Below are positions 50,779 through 59,705 of a stretch of 64,000 bases of DNA, piece after piece. The stretch lies in NCBI GenBank assembly GCA_947488815.1, contig CANLCC010000009.1:7563-71562 (forward strand), in the 5' to 3' direction. The number at the start of each line of letters is the position of its first letter. Position 1 is the stretch's first letter. Both the position numbers and the translations under genes were made by a program. The DNA is from CAIQIA01 sp945861105 (GTDB lineage: Bacteria > Cyanobacteriota > Cyanobacteriia > PCC-6307 > Cyanobiaceae). The notes beneath the pieces are model-generated. The model did no database searches, had not been told where the DNA came from, and worked only from the letters and a program-made list of their open reading frames with translations.

Positions 50779-51159
50779 ATGGCGTCGGCGTCCGTTCCGC
50801 AGGTCGCGGCCGGCTTCCCCAGCCCCGCCGATGACGCGCTTGAGGCGGGGCTCGATCTGCATGCCCAGCTGATCGCCCATCCCAGCAGCACCTTTCTGCT
50901 GCGGGTCAACGGCGAGTCGATGCTGGCGGCGGGCATCCACCACGACGATCTGCTGCTGGTCGACCGCAGCCTCGAGCCGCGGCCCGGTCGGGTGGTGGTG
51001 GCGGTGCTTGACGGCGCCTTCACCCTCAAGCGGCTCGAACGCCACCGCGGCCGTCTGCGGCTGCAGGCAGCCCATCCCGACTATCCCCCGCTCGAGGTCG
51101 AACGCTGCGGAGAGCTGCAGATCTGGGGGGTGGCCACCCACGTGATCCATCCCCTCTGA
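50779..51159 (+). CDS. umuD: UmuD-like S24 peptidase
   Basis: DNA polymerase V accessory subunit that self-cleaves when RecA filaments form. 126 aa. The cleavage site AAGFPSPADD is near residue 11, the nucleophile serine in NGESM near 46 and the lysine in FTLKRLER near 82. A LexA box precedes it, and umuC follows after 33 bp. Confidence 0.93.
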   Translation: MASASVPQVAAGFPSPADDALEAGLDLHAQLIAHPSSTFLLRVNGESMLAAGIHHDDLLLVDRSLEPRPGRVVVAVLDGAFTLKRLERHRGRLRLQAAHPDYPPLEVERCGELQIWGVATHVIHPL

Positions 51160-51192
51160 CCGCGCCGCCCCATCCCCTGCGAGGGTCCGCCG

Positions 51193-52470
51193 ATGGCCGC
51201 ATCCCTGGCCCTGATCGACTGCAACAACTTCTATGCCGCCTGTGAGCAGGTCTTCGATCCGTCGCTGCTCGGCCGGCCCCTGGTGGTGCTGTCCAACAAC
51301 GACGGCTGCATCGTGGCCCGCAGCCGCGAGGCCCGCCAGCTGGGCCTGGCCATGGGTGCCCCCTATGGCCAGGTCGCCGATCGCCTGCACCGTCTCGGTG
51401 TGGTGGTGCGCAGTTCCAATTACGCCCTGTATGGCGACATGAGCCAGCGGGTGATGACGCTGCTCGAGGCGCGGGTGCCGCAGCTCGAGGTGTATTCCAT
51501 CGATGAGGCCTTTGCCCATCTGCCCGATCTGCCGCCGGCGGAGCTGTCGGTCTGGGCTGCGGAGCTGCGGGTCACGGTGCGTCAGCACCTTGGCCTGCCG
51601 ATCGCGGTGGGGGTGGCCCCCTCCAAGGTGCTGGCCAAGCTGGCCAACCGCTTCGCCAAGCACGAGCCCGGCCGCGCCGGGGTGTTCAACCTGTTGACTG
51701 AACCCACCCCGGACCCCTGGTTGCAGCGGCTGGCCGTGGAAGACGTCTGGGGGGTGGGGCGGCGGCTGGCGCGCTGGTGTCGCCTGCGGGGCATCGCCAC
51801 GGCCCTGCAGCTGCGGGATGCTCCCCCCGGCCTGCTGCGCCGCGGTCTGGGGGTGGTGGGGCTGCGGCTGCAGCAGGAACTGCAGGGCCGCTCCTGTCTG
51901 CCCCTCTGCTCGCAGCCGCCACCGCGCCAGGAGACCTGTGTCAGCCGCAGCTTCGGCTGCCCTGTGGTCGACCCCGCCAGCCTGCGCCAGGCCGTGGCCA
52001 CCCATGTGGTGCGGGCGGCCGAGAAGCTGCGCCGCCAGGGTCAGCGGGCCGGCTGCCTCACGGTCTTCGTGCGCACCAGTCCCTTCGCGCCCGGCTTCTA
52101 TGCCGCCAGTGCCAGCCAGGTGCTGCCCCTGGCCAGCCAGGACACGGCCGTGCTGCTGCAGGCGGCCCTGCCCCTGGCCGACCGCCTGTTCCGGCCGGGC
52201 CGGCCGTTGCAGAAGGCGGGGGTGCTGCTGCAGGACCTGCGGCCCTGCGAGCGGTTGCAGCAGCATCTGTTCGTGGCCATGACGCCCGAGCAGCAGCAAC
52301 GGCGCGAGCGGCTCATGGCCCTGGTGGATGGGGTCAACGGTCGTTTCGGTGCCGGCACCCTCCAGTGGGCGGTCGCAGCCGGCCCGGCGCCCTGGCGGCT
52401 GCGGCGCGACCATCTGTCGCGGCATTTCACCACCCGCATGGCCGACTGGCCCGTGGTGCAGGCCCGCTAG
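51193..52470 (+). CDS. umuC: Y-family translesion DNA polymerase UmuC
   Basis: Catalytic subunit of error-prone DNA polymerase V. 425 aa. Metal-binding acidic residues lie in LIDCNNFYAACEQVFDPSL near residue 6 and YSIDEAFAHL near 100. DNA-binding LPIAVGVAPSKVLAKLANRFAKH near 140, helix-hairpin-helix DVWGVGRRLARWC near 182. Complete. Operon with umuD under the LexA box at 50756. Confidence 0.95.
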   Translation: MAASLALIDCNNFYAACEQVFDPSLLGRPLVVLSNNDGCIVARSREARQLGLAMGAPYGQVADRLHRLGVVVRSSNYALYGDMSQRVMTLLEARVPQLEVYSIDEAFAHLPDLPPAELSVWAAELRVTVRQHLGLPIAVGVAPSKVLAKLANRFAKHEPGRAGVFNLLTEPTPDPWLQRLAVEDVWGVGRRLARWCRLRGIATALQLRDAPPGLLRRGLGVVGLRLQQELQGRSCLPLCSQPPPRQETCVSRSFGCPVVDPASLRQAVATHVVRAAEKLRRQGQRAGCLTVFVRTSPFAPGFYAASASQVLPLASQDTAVLLQAALPLADRLFRPGRPLQKAGVLLQDLRPCERLQQHLFVAMTPEQQQRRERLMALVDGVNGRFGAGTLQWAVAAGPAPWRLRRDHLSRHFTTRMADWPVVQAR

Positions 52471-52564
52471 GGCAGGGGTGGGGCGGGGTTCAGCGGAAAA
52501 TGCGTGCAAATGCTTACCAGAAAACCGCGCCCATGGGCTGAAAAAAGGCGCCGAGGATGGCAAA

Positions 52565-52807
52565 ATGAAAAGAAAGCGAACCATGGGAAGCTCCACGCAC
52601 CCTCCCCGTCCGTCGCTCAGCGGCGTGACCGCCATCAGTGCCACACCGGCCTGCCAGCAGCGCAGCGATGACGAGCGCGACCATCAGATGGAAAAACTGC
52701 AGTTCGCCCTCGCGGTCGCCGTCAGTCGAGGTGATGCCATCCGCATCCAGGATCTGCGCAACCGCATCGCCGAATTCGGAGACGGCGGAGCTGAACCGGG
52801 CACCTGA
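52565..52807 (+). CDS. Small conserved hypothetical protein
   Basis: 80 aa from ATG 52565 (ATG 52583 would give 74). The first 35 residues are serine/proline/threonine-rich; the second half is a predicted helix pair (DHQMEKLQFALAVAVSRGDAIRIQDLRNRIAEF). No signal or membrane segment. The 94 bp before it are purine-rich with an AAAA-containing leader. Unknown function. Confidence 0.55.
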   Translation: MKRKRTMGSSTHPPRPSLSGVTAISATPACQQRSDDERDHQMEKLQFALAVAVSRGDAIRIQDLRNRIAEFGDGGAEPGT

Positions 52808-52874
52808 ACGGGTGGCTGAACCGGCTTCAGAGGCGATTTCACGTCTGCCATGGTTGTGAATATGCTCGCCGTTT

Positions 52875-52912
52875 GGCAGGATTGATGCAGATCAACTTCT
52901 GATCTTCCTGCC
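52875..52912 (+). terminator. Nested hairpin, possible terminator or leader structure
   Basis: GGCAGGA (52875-52881) pairs with TCCTGCC (52906-52912), and inside it AGATCA (52889-52894) pairs with TGATCT (52900-52905). No T-run follows. It could end the 52565 gene transcript or sit in the leader of the 52925 gene. Confidence 0.4.
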
Positions 52913-52924
52913 AAGGGTTGATCA

Positions 52925-53206
52925 ATGTCACATGGGTCAGACATGTCATCAACGATGCAGATGAGGGCGGCGGTTGCCGAACGTTCAGGGCGGCCTCCTC
53001 TGGCCCCCAAGGTGTCACGGGAAACGTTGCTGACCGAGGCCGCCCGTTGGGATGCCGAGGCCCGGGAGGCCGTGGCCCGGGGTGCCATCGCCGAGGCGGG
53101 CCTGCTGGTGCTGCGGGCCCTCGACTGCGAACGTCGGGTCCGGGCCAGCGGCCCCCAGGTGCTGGGTGTGATCCGTCGCCGCAATCCTGTGCCGGCCGGG
53201 CGATGA
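52925..53206 (+). CDS. Hypothetical protein
   Basis: 93 aa from ATG 52925 (internal ATGs at about residues 7 and 11 could be the true start). Helical and arginine/glutamate/alanine-rich: TLLTEAARWDAEAREAVARGAIAEAGLLVLRALDCERRVRA, then a short basic end RRRNPVPAGR. Soluble. No family recognised. It precedes the DUF1400-hydrolase gene by 35 bp on the same strand. Confidence 0.55.
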   Translation: MSHGSDMSSTMQMRAAVAERSGRPPLAPKVSRETLLTEAARWDAEAREAVARGAIAEAGLLVLRALDCERRVRASGPQVLGVIRRRNPVPAGR

Positions 53207-53241
53207 TGCCGGCGCCGTCGGCAGGGTGAACAGGCGTGGGC

Positions 53242-54744
53242 ATGAGCTGGTGTCGCAACCGGAGCGTTCGCCGCGGCCGGTGGATGGATCTGTCGGCCGT
53301 GGCCCTGGCCCTGGGCATGGTGTCGACCGCCCCGGCCCGTGCCATCGAAGAGCTGACCTTCCGGCTGCCGGTGGTCGATCTGTCGCTGTCGGCCCGGGTG
53401 TCCGAACTGCAGTCGGCCCAGGCCCTCTGGGACGGCGACAGTGATCTCGCCCAGCTGAACCGGGCCTTCAGGGGGCGCTTCTCCGCCCAGTTCGAGGAAC
53501 TGCTGCAGACGCCCCTGCCGCTGCAGCAGGATGCCGACAATCCGATGACGCGCCAGGCGGTGCTGCTGCTGCGCAGCCTGGTGGATGTCGATGCCGCCGA
53601 ACCCGCCCTGCTGGCGGCCGATCCGGTGCAGATCGCCCTTGGGCGGGTGCAGTCGGCCGGGAAACCCCTCACCCTGCTGAACCTGCTGCAGGCCCTGCCG
53701 GGCAAGCACGTCACCATCCGCCTTGACCGGGCCCTGCCCTACCTGCGGCGACTGCAACGGCAGGAGGCGGAGGCCGATGCCCTGATCACCGGTCGCCCCC
53801 CCCTGCCGCCGGCGCCGACGACCCAGCTGACCCCGGGCCCGTTGCCGCTGGTCATCGAAGAACGGCAGCTGCCGGATCCGGCGGCGCAGGAACCCCTGGA
53901 GGTGACGGTGGTGCGTCCCGACGGGGCCGCCCGGCTGCCGACGGTGGTGATCTCCCATGGCCTCTGGGACGCGCCGGAGAGCTTCCTTGGCTGGGCCCGG
54001 CATCTGGCGTCCCACGGCGCCACCGTGCTGCTGCCCCGTCACCGGGGCAGCGACCTCAGCCAGCAGGCCGAGATGCTGGCCGGTGATGCGCCCCCGCCCC
54101 CGCCGGACGAATTCCTGCGGCGGCCCCGGGAGGTGTCCCTGGTGCTCGATGGCCTGGCCGCCGGCCAGCTGGGGCTGCCGGCGGCCACCCCCACCCGGGA
54201 TGTGGTGTTCATGGGCCATTCCTGGGGCGGCACCATGGCCCTGCAGCTGGCCGGTGCCCGCAGCGTCGCCACGCCCCTCTGGCAGGCCTGTGCCCGCACC
54301 GACGCACCCCAGCGCAACATCAGCTGGGTGCTGCAGTGCAGCTTCCTGCCGGCGGCCATTCCCGATTCCTTCGCTGATCCCCGCATCGCCCGGGTGGTGG
54401 CGGTCAGCCCACCCCAGGGGCTGGTGTTCGCCGGGGGCCTGGATCAGCTCAAGGTGCCGGTGCTGCTGGTCAGCGGCACCCGCGACCTGGTGGTGCCACC
54501 CCAGCCGGAGGCCCTCAAGCCTTTCCCGGGCTACGGCGGTCAGGGGCACCGGCTGGTGCTGGTGGAGGGGGGCACCCACTTCAATCTGCCGGCCGCTGCC
54601 GACACGCCGGGGGGGCCCCTGCGGGCGTTGCTGCTGCGCTGGCTGCAGGGTCAGCCCATCGAGCCGGGGGTGCCCCTGGGCGATCCGGCCGGACTGCCGC
54701 TTCATGTCGTTCCCGTCACAGGAAACGGAAGCAAATCGTCCTGA
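53242..54744 (+). CDS. DUF1400 plus alpha/beta-hydrolase secreted protein
   Basis: 500 aa from ATG 53242 (a GTG at 53236 is in frame). The basic N-terminus and hydrophobic VALALGMVSTAPARA form a signal peptide. Residues about 38-180 are a DUF1400-type module (EELTFRLPVVDLSLSARVSEL). Residues 210-490 are an alpha/beta hydrolase with PTVVISHGLWDAPESFLGWARHL, nucleophile elbow FMGHSWGGTMAL and an acid/histidine end near GGTHFNLPA. A periplasmic esterase or lipase is likely; substrate unknown. Paralogous N-terminal module at 4423. Confidence 0.82.
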   Translation: MSWCRNRSVRRGRWMDLSAVALALGMVSTAPARAIEELTFRLPVVDLSLSARVSELQSAQALWDGDSDLAQLNRAFRGRFSAQFEELLQTPLPLQQDADNPMTRQAVLLLRSLVDVDAAEPALLAADPVQIALGRVQSAGKPLTLLNLLQALPGKHVTIRLDRALPYLRRLQRQEAEADALITGRPPLPPAPTTQLTPGPLPLVIEERQLPDPAAQEPLEVTVVRPDGAARLPTVVISHGLWDAPESFLGWARHLASHGATVLLPRHRGSDLSQQAEMLAGDAPPPPPDEFLRRPREVSLVLDGLAAGQLGLPAATPTRDVVFMGHSWGGTMALQLAGARSVATPLWQACARTDAPQRNISWVLQCSFLPAAIPDSFADPRIARVVAVSPPQGLVFAGGLDQLKVPVLLVSGTRDLVVPPQPEALKPFPGYGGQGHRLVLVEGGTHFNLPAAADTPGGPLRALLLRWLQGQPIEPGVPLGDPAGLPLHVVPVTGNGSKSS

Positions 54745-54808
54745 TCCGCGACACAGCAGTCCAGCGGAGGTATGCCGTGGGGACCCCCGTTGGTCTGATC
54801 TCCTGCGC

Positions 54809-56284
54809 ATGGGTCTGTATCTGCTCCATCTGCATCTGCATGGCCTGATCCGTGGCCACGATCTGGAGCTGGGGCGTGATGCCGACACCGGTGGCCAGAC
54901 CACCTACGTGCTCGAGCTGGCGAGGGCCCTGGCCGAGCAGCCGCAGGTGGATCGGCTGGAGGTGATCACCCGCTGCGTCGAGGACCGCCGGATCAGCCCT
55001 GACTACGCGGTGCAGCGCGAGACGTTGCATCCCCGCGCCAGCCTGCTGCGGTTGTCCTTCGGCCCACGCCGGTACCTGCGCAAGGAGCTGCTCTGGCCCC
55101 ACCTGGAGGAGCTCGTCGACCGGCTGGTGCTGCACATCACCCGCCAGCAGCGCCGTCCTGACTGGATCCACGCCCACTACGCCGATGCCGGCTGGGTGGG
55201 GGCACAGCTGCAGCGGCGTCTGGGCATTCCGCTGGTGTTCACCGGTCATTCCCTGGGTCGGGAAAAGCGACGGCGGCTGCTGGACCTGGGGCAGCACCCG
55301 GACCAGCTCAACCAGCACTACGCCATGGATCGGCGCATCGCCGCCGAAGAGGACGCCCTGGCGGCCTCCAGCCTGGTGGTGACCAGCACCCGCCAGGAGG
55401 CGTCGGTGCAGTACGCCGGCTATCGCCACTTCCATCCCGACCTGCCGGAGGTGATCCCCCCGGGGGTCGACACCGCAGCCTTCCATCCCCGCCTCGATGC
55501 CGCCGAAGACGATGCTGTGTCGGCGCTGCTGCAGCCATTCCTGCGTCAGCCCGAGCGGCCGCCGCTGCTGGCCCTCTGCCGGCCCGACCGTCGCAAGAAC
55601 ATCCCGGCCCTGATCGAGGCCTATGGCGCCAGCGAAGCCCTGCGCCGCAGCCACAACCTGGTGCTGATCCTCGGTTGCCGCCAGGACCTGCACCAGCTCG
55701 AGAAGTCGCAGCGGGAGGAATGGCAGCAGGTGCTCGAAGCCATCGACCGCCAGGACCTCTATGGCTCTGTGGCCTACCCGAAGCAGCATCAGCGCAGCCA
55801 GGTGCCGGCCCTGTACCGCTGGGCCGCCCGGCGGCGGGGGTTGTTCGTCAACCCGGCCCTCACCGAACCCTTCGGTCTGACCCTGCTCGAGGCGGCGGCC
55901 TGCGGTCTGCCGGTGGTGGCCACCGACGACGGCGGCCCCCGCGACATCCTGGCCCGCTGCCGCAACGGGTTGCTGGCGGCCGTGGCCGAACGGGGGCGGC
56001 TGGCGCAGGTGCTCGAGCAGGCCGCGGCCCCCTCCGCCCCCTGGGACGACTGGCAGCGCCATGGACTTGAGGCCGTTGCCGCGTCGTACAGCTGGCAGGC
56101 CCATGCCGGTCGCTACCTGCGGGTGGCCGCCGACCTCTGTGGGCCCGGCAGCCGCCCGGCCGATCTCGCGCAGGTCCGTCCGCGGTTGATGGCCCCGTCG
56201 CGCCTGCGCAAGATGTATGCCACTGGCCAGCAGGGGCAGGGGGCGGTGCCGAGCCACGGCCCCCGCTTCTGGCTCAGCGAGTAG
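54809..56284 (+). CDS. Sucrose-phosphate-synthase-like glycosyltransferase (GT4), no phosphatase domain
   Basis: 491 aa from ATG 54809; a longer frame from 53957 overlaps the hydrolase gene and is not used. The start LLHLHLHGLIRGHDLELGRDADTGGQTTYVLELARAL and the end region FVNPALTEPFGLTLLEAAACGLPVVATDDGGPRDIL are the two conserved regions of cyanobacterial sucrose-phosphate synthases, which make the compatible solute sucrose-6-phosphate. The protein stops shortly after the GT domain. The C-terminal sucrose-phosphatase (HAD) domain found in many marine Synechococcus enzymes is absent. A related hexosyl-transfer specificity cannot be excluded. Confidence 0.82.
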   Translation: MGLYLLHLHLHGLIRGHDLELGRDADTGGQTTYVLELARALAEQPQVDRLEVITRCVEDRRISPDYAVQRETLHPRASLLRLSFGPRRYLRKELLWPHLEELVDRLVLHITRQQRRPDWIHAHYADAGWVGAQLQRRLGIPLVFTGHSLGREKRRRLLDLGQHPDQLNQHYAMDRRIAAEEDALAASSLVVTSTRQEASVQYAGYRHFHPDLPEVIPPGVDTAAFHPRLDAAEDDAVSALLQPFLRQPERPPLLALCRPDRRKNIPALIEAYGASEALRRSHNLVLILGCRQDLHQLEKSQREEWQQVLEAIDRQDLYGSVAYPKQHQRSQVPALYRWAARRRGLFVNPALTEPFGLTLLEAAACGLPVVATDDGGPRDILARCRNGLLAAVAERGRLAQVLEQAAAPSAPWDDWQRHGLEAVAASYSWQAHAGRYLRVAADLCGPGSRPADLAQVRPRLMAPSRLRKMYATGQQGQGAVPSHGPRFWLSE

Positions 56285-56320
56285 AGGTCCTGCCAGAGTG
56301 GGGACCGCCGCCGTCCACTC

Positions 56321-56467
56321 GTGTTCGCCTATGCCACGGCCGGGGATCCGGGGTCGCTGCCCTTCGGCCTCGACATGGCCGGCCTGCAGACCGGTGCCCT
56401 GGCCTATGCCGCCCTCTCGGGTCTGGTCTTCGTGATCATCTGGGTGGTGGGCTACCTGCGTCGCTGA
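56321..56467 (+). CDS. Small single-pass membrane protein
   Basis: 48 aa from GTG 56321. A glycine-rich leader is followed by one transmembrane helix (ALAYAALSGLVFVIIWVVGYL) and a basic RR end. Size and topology resemble small subunits of photosynthetic or NDH-1 complexes, but no specific subunit can be named. Its last 32 bp overlap the 3' end of the convergent gene at 56436. Confidence 0.55.
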   Translation: MFAYATAGDPGSLPFGLDMAGLQTGALAYAALSGLVFVIIWVVGYLRR

Positions 56468-56738
56468 GGTCGTCGGGCACCTGGTCGTCGGGCAGCAGGT
56501 CGTCGAGCACCAGGTCGAGCTGCCGTTCCGGGGCCTCTTCGCTCACGAAGCCATACGAACCGAACAGGTCGGGGTCGTTGTGCACGATGCGCTGCACCCC
56601 CTCGACCCGTTCGACGGCGAAGCCGGCCGCGGCCAGGCGACGCATCAGCTGGGCGGCTTCCTCGAGCCGGGAGGCCATGGCCGCCAGGCTGGCGCAGTCA
56701 CCGGTCAGTCCCTGTTCCCTCCACGTGAAGTAGGGCAT
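56436..56738 (-). CDS. Conserved hypothetical protein
   Basis: 100 aa. Begins MPYFTWREQGLTGDCASLAAM, then an amphipathic helix pair (LEEAAQLMRRLAAAGFAVERVEGVQRIVH) and an acidic tail (DLVLDDLLPDDQVPDDLSD). Soluble, no signal. Unknown function. Downstream of mraY on the same strand. Confidence 0.7.
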   Translation of the reverse strand: MPYFTWREQGLTGDCASLAAMASRLEEAAQLMRRLAAAGFAVERVEGVQRIVHNDPDLFGSYGFVSEEAPERQLDLVLDDLLPDDQVPDDLSDAGSPPPR

Positions 56739-56795
56739 GGCGGCGCCTGCGGCTGTGGGTCCATTGTGGCGTCGGCGCGGGCCCCGGCCCGACGG

Positions 56796-57893
56796 TCAGG
56801 GGCGCAGCAGCAGGCCAATACCGACCAGCGCCAGGCTGGCGGCCCAGAAGCTCACCACCACCCGCAGTTCACTCCAGCCCCCCAGTTCGAAGTGGTGGTG
56901 CAGCGGCGCCATGCGGAACAGTCGCCGTCCCTGGCCGTCGGCGCCCTTGGTGGCCTTGAACACCCACACCTGCAGGATCACCGACAGCGACTCGGCCAGC
57001 AGCACTCCGCCCATCAGCAGCAGGGGCCAGAGGCTGTCGCTCAGCAGTCCGATGGCGCTGAGGGCGGCGCCCATGGCCAGGGAACCGGTGTCGCCCATGA
57101 AGGCCCGGGCGGGGTTGCGGTTGTGCAGCAGGAAGCCAAGCCAGGCACCGGCCAGGGCGGCACAGAATCCGGCCAGGGCGGGGTCGCCGCCGTGGCCGCG
57201 CAGCTGCAGCTGCAACCCCAGCCCCAGAAACACGATGGCGCCCACCCCCGAGGCCAGGCCGTCGAGGCCATCGGTGAGGTTGGTGGCATTGCTTTCGGCC
57301 AGGAACACGAACAGGGCCAGGGGCCAGATCAGCAGGCCCAGGGGCAGGTTGGCGCCGAAGGGCAGCGCCACCGTGGGGCCGAGGCTGCCGTGCCAGGCGC
57401 ACCAGGCCAGAAAGCCGCCGGCGGCCAGGGCCTGCAGCAGCAGCTTGCCCCGGGGGGTGAGGCCGGTGTTGTGGCGTTTCGTGAGGCTGCGCCAGTCATC
57501 CACACCACCGATGAGCATGTAGGCCAGGGTCACCAACCCCACAGGCAGCAGGCGGGGATCGCCCGGGGCCACCAGGCATCCCACCAGCACGCCGCAGGGC
57601 ACAAGCAGCAGGCCACCCATGGTCGGCGTGCCGGATTTGGCGTGGTGCGAACTCGGTCCTTCGGCGCGGATCACCTGGCCCATCTTGAGCCGCCGCAGAA
57701 AGGGGATCCCCAGCTGCCCCGCCAGCCAGCTCAGGGCACCGGCCAGCAGCAGCGGCGGGGTGAGCTGCCATTGGTCGAGGCTGCCGTCGCAGACCACCGC
57801 CAGCAGCAGCAGCACGGCGATGAGCGCCGAAGCCCAGAGGCGGCCATTGCCGGGAAAGGCCGTGGTGGCGTCGGAGGCGGTGGAGGAGGCCAC
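56796..57893 (-). CDS. mraY: Phospho-MurNAc-pentapeptide transferase
   Basis: Makes lipid I on the cytoplasmic face of the membrane. 365 aa with about ten transmembrane helices. Catalytic motifs: HHAKSGTPTMGGLL near residue 82, NATNLTDGLDGLASG near 200, FMGDTGSLAMG near 266, and the histidine motif APLHHHFEL near 330. The other mur genes seen (murC, murB) are 16 kb away, so the cell-wall genes are scattered. Confidence 0.95.
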   Translation of the reverse strand: MASSTASDATTAFPGNGRLWASALIAVLLLLAVVCDGSLDQWQLTPPLLLAGALSWLAGQLGIPFLRRLKMGQVIRAEGPSSHHAKSGTPTMGGLLLVPCGVLVGCLVAPGDPRLLPVGLVTLAYMLIGGVDDWRSLTKRHNTGLTPRGKLLLQALAAGGFLAWCAWHGSLGPTVALPFGANLPLGLLIWPLALFVFLAESNATNLTDGLDGLASGVGAIVFLGLGLQLQLRGHGGDPALAGFCAALAGAWLGFLLHNRNPARAFMGDTGSLAMGAALSAIGLLSDSLWPLLLMGGVLLAESLSVILQVWVFKATKGADGQGRRLFRMAPLHHHFELGGWSELRVVVSFWAASLALVGIGLLLRP

Positions 57894-57958
57894 GGGGCAG
57901 CGGCGGTGCGCCGGGACCCTAGGTCAGCGGGGTTGTGCTGGCCCGCGGGCCGGCGGTT

Positions 57959-58222
57959 TCAGTCCTCCCAGGCTTCTTCCTGGGTGTCGTCCTGGGCTGC
58001 GTAGTCTTCCTTCTCACCCATCAGGGCCGACAGCTCTTCCTCCTCGACAGTCGAGAGGTCGGCGCTGGCGGTCTCTTCATCCGCCACGAGGCGACCGCTG
58101 GCCTCAAGCCAGCTCAGCAGATCGGGTTCCTCGCGCAGGGGCAGCACCGGAGCCGGCTCGCTGCGGTGATAGCGCGTCAGGGACGGGTTGAAACTGTCCT
58201 GGGTGTTCGACAGGCCGCTCAT
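57959..58222 (-). CDS. DUF3134-type cyanobacterial protein
   Basis: 87 aa from ATG 58222 (MSGLSNTQDSFNPSLTRYHR). The RSEPAPVLPLREEPDLLSWLEASGRLV segment is the conserved core of small DUF3134 proteins found across cyanobacteria. The second half is acidic (TVEEEELSALMGEKEDYAAQDD) and probably disordered. Function unknown. Divergent from the small membrane gene at 58265. Confidence 0.8.
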   Translation of the reverse strand: MSGLSNTQDSFNPSLTRYHRSEPAPVLPLREEPDLLSWLEASGRLVADEETASADLSTVEEEELSALMGEKEDYAAQDDTQEEAWED

Positions 58223-58264
58223 CTCGAAACCCCTCCTTCGCGCCACAATCCAACATCCTAGGCC

Positions 58265-58477
58265 ATGCCCCCCAAGACCGTGCAACTGCTGATCGCCTGG
58301 GGTGGTGCCCTGCTGGGCGCCGCCCTGCTGCGCTGGGCCGGCCGCCACGACCTGATGCCCTCCCGCCATCCGGCGGTGGTGCTGTCGTTCGTGGTGGTGC
58401 CGGTGCTGATCACGGGCGCCGCGGTTCTGCTGCGCACCGCCGGGCGACCCGCGGCATCGGACAATCCTCAGGACTGA
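58265..58477 (+). CDS. Small two-helix membrane protein
   Basis: 70 aa from ATG 58265. Two hydrophobic helices, LLIAWGGALLGAALLRW (residues 8-24) and AVVLSFVVVPVLITGAAVLL (37-56), separated by a short basic loop (GRHDLMPSRH). Ends polar. It precedes argG by 16 bp on the same strand. No function recognised. Confidence 0.6.
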   Translation: MPPKTVQLLIAWGGALLGAALLRWAGRHDLMPSRHPAVVLSFVVVPVLITGAAVLLRTAGRPAASDNPQD

Positions 58478-58493
58478 ATCCGTTGCAAGGCGC

Positions 58494-59705
58494 ATGGCTC
58501 GGGCGAAGAAGGTGGTGCTGGCCTACTCAGGGGGTGTCGACACCAGCGTCTGCATTCCGTACCTGAGGAACGAGTGGGGCGTGGAGGAGGTGATCACCTT
58601 CGCGGCCGACCTGGGGCAGGGAGACGAACTCGAGCCCATTCGCCTGAAGGCCCTCGCCGCCGGCGCCAGCCAGTCGCTGGTCGGCGATCTGGTGCAGCCC
58701 TTCATCGAGGGGTTCGCCTTTCCCGCCATCCGCGCCAATGCCCTGTACCAGGGGCGTTATCCCCTCTCCACGGCCCTGGCCCGGCCGCTGATCGCCGAAC
58801 GGCTGGTGGCCATCGCCCGGGAGGTGGGTGCCGATGGGGTGGCCCATGGCTGCACCGGCAAGGGCAACGACCAGGTGCGGTTCGATGTCGCCATCGGCGC
58901 CCTGGCCCCTGATCTCACGGTGCTCACCCCTGCCCGGGAATGGGGCATGAGCCGCGAAGAGACCATTGCCTACGGCGAACGCCACGGCATTCCTTCGCCC
59001 GTGAGCAAGGGTTCGCCCTATTCGATTGACCTCAATCTGCTGGGGCGTTCGATCGAGGCCGGTCCCCTCGAGGATCCCAACGTGGAGCCGCCCGAGGAGG
59101 TCTATGCCCTCACCGTGGCGGTGGACCAGGCGCCGGACCAGCCCGAGACCGTGACCATCGGCTTCGAGCGGGGCAATCCGGTGAGCCTCGATGGCGAACG
59201 CCTCGATCCCGTCAGCCTGGTGCGCCGGGCCAATGCACTGGCGGGCCGCCATGGTTTCGGTCGTCTCGACATGGTCGAGGACCGGGTGGTGGGCATCAAG
59301 AGCCGGGAGATCTACGAAACCCCCGGGTTGTTGCTGCTCATCCGCGCCCATCAGGAGCTCGAGAGCCTCACGGTGCCTGCCGACGTGCTGCGCACCAAGC
59401 GTCAGCTCGAAATGCAGTGGGCCGATCTGGTGTACCAGGGTCTGTGGTTCGGGGCCCTCAAGGACGCCATCGACGGGTTCATGGACCGCAGCCAGCAGAC
59501 CGTCAACGGCAGCGTGCGCATGAAGCTGCACAAGGGCAACGCCATCGCCGTGGGCCGCAGCAGCGCCACGGACAGCCTCTATGTGCCCGACATGGCCACC
59601 TACGGAGCGGAGGATCGCTTCGATCACCGCGCCGCAGAGGGTTTCATCTACGTCTGGGGCCTTCCCACGCGGCTATCGGCGGCGGTCCGTCGCCAGGGGG
59701 GCTGA
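58494..59705 (+). CDS. argG: Argininosuccinate synthase
   Basis: Joins citrulline and aspartate in arginine synthesis. 403 aa, normal length. ATP PP-loop VLAYSGGVDTSVCIPYL at residues 8-24, HGCTGKGNDQVRFDVAI near 120 and YSIDLNLLGRSIEAG near 175. The ATG overlaps nothing upstream. The end overlaps the convergent coiled-coil gene by 62 bp. Confidence 0.97.
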   Translation: MARAKKVVLAYSGGVDTSVCIPYLRNEWGVEEVITFAADLGQGDELEPIRLKALAAGASQSLVGDLVQPFIEGFAFPAIRANALYQGRYPLSTALARPLIAERLVAIAREVGADGVAHGCTGKGNDQVRFDVAIGALAPDLTVLTPAREWGMSREETIAYGERHGIPSPVSKGSPYSIDLNLLGRSIEAGPLEDPNVEPPEEVYALTVAVDQAPDQPETVTIGFERGNPVSLDGERLDPVSLVRRANALAGRHGFGRLDMVEDRVVGIKSREIYETPGLLLLIRAHQELESLTVPADVLRTKRQLEMQWADLVYQGLWFGALKDAIDGFMDRSQQTVNGSVRMKLHKGNAIAVGRSSATDSLYVPDMATYGAEDRFDHRAAEGFIYVWGLPTRLSAAVRRQGG

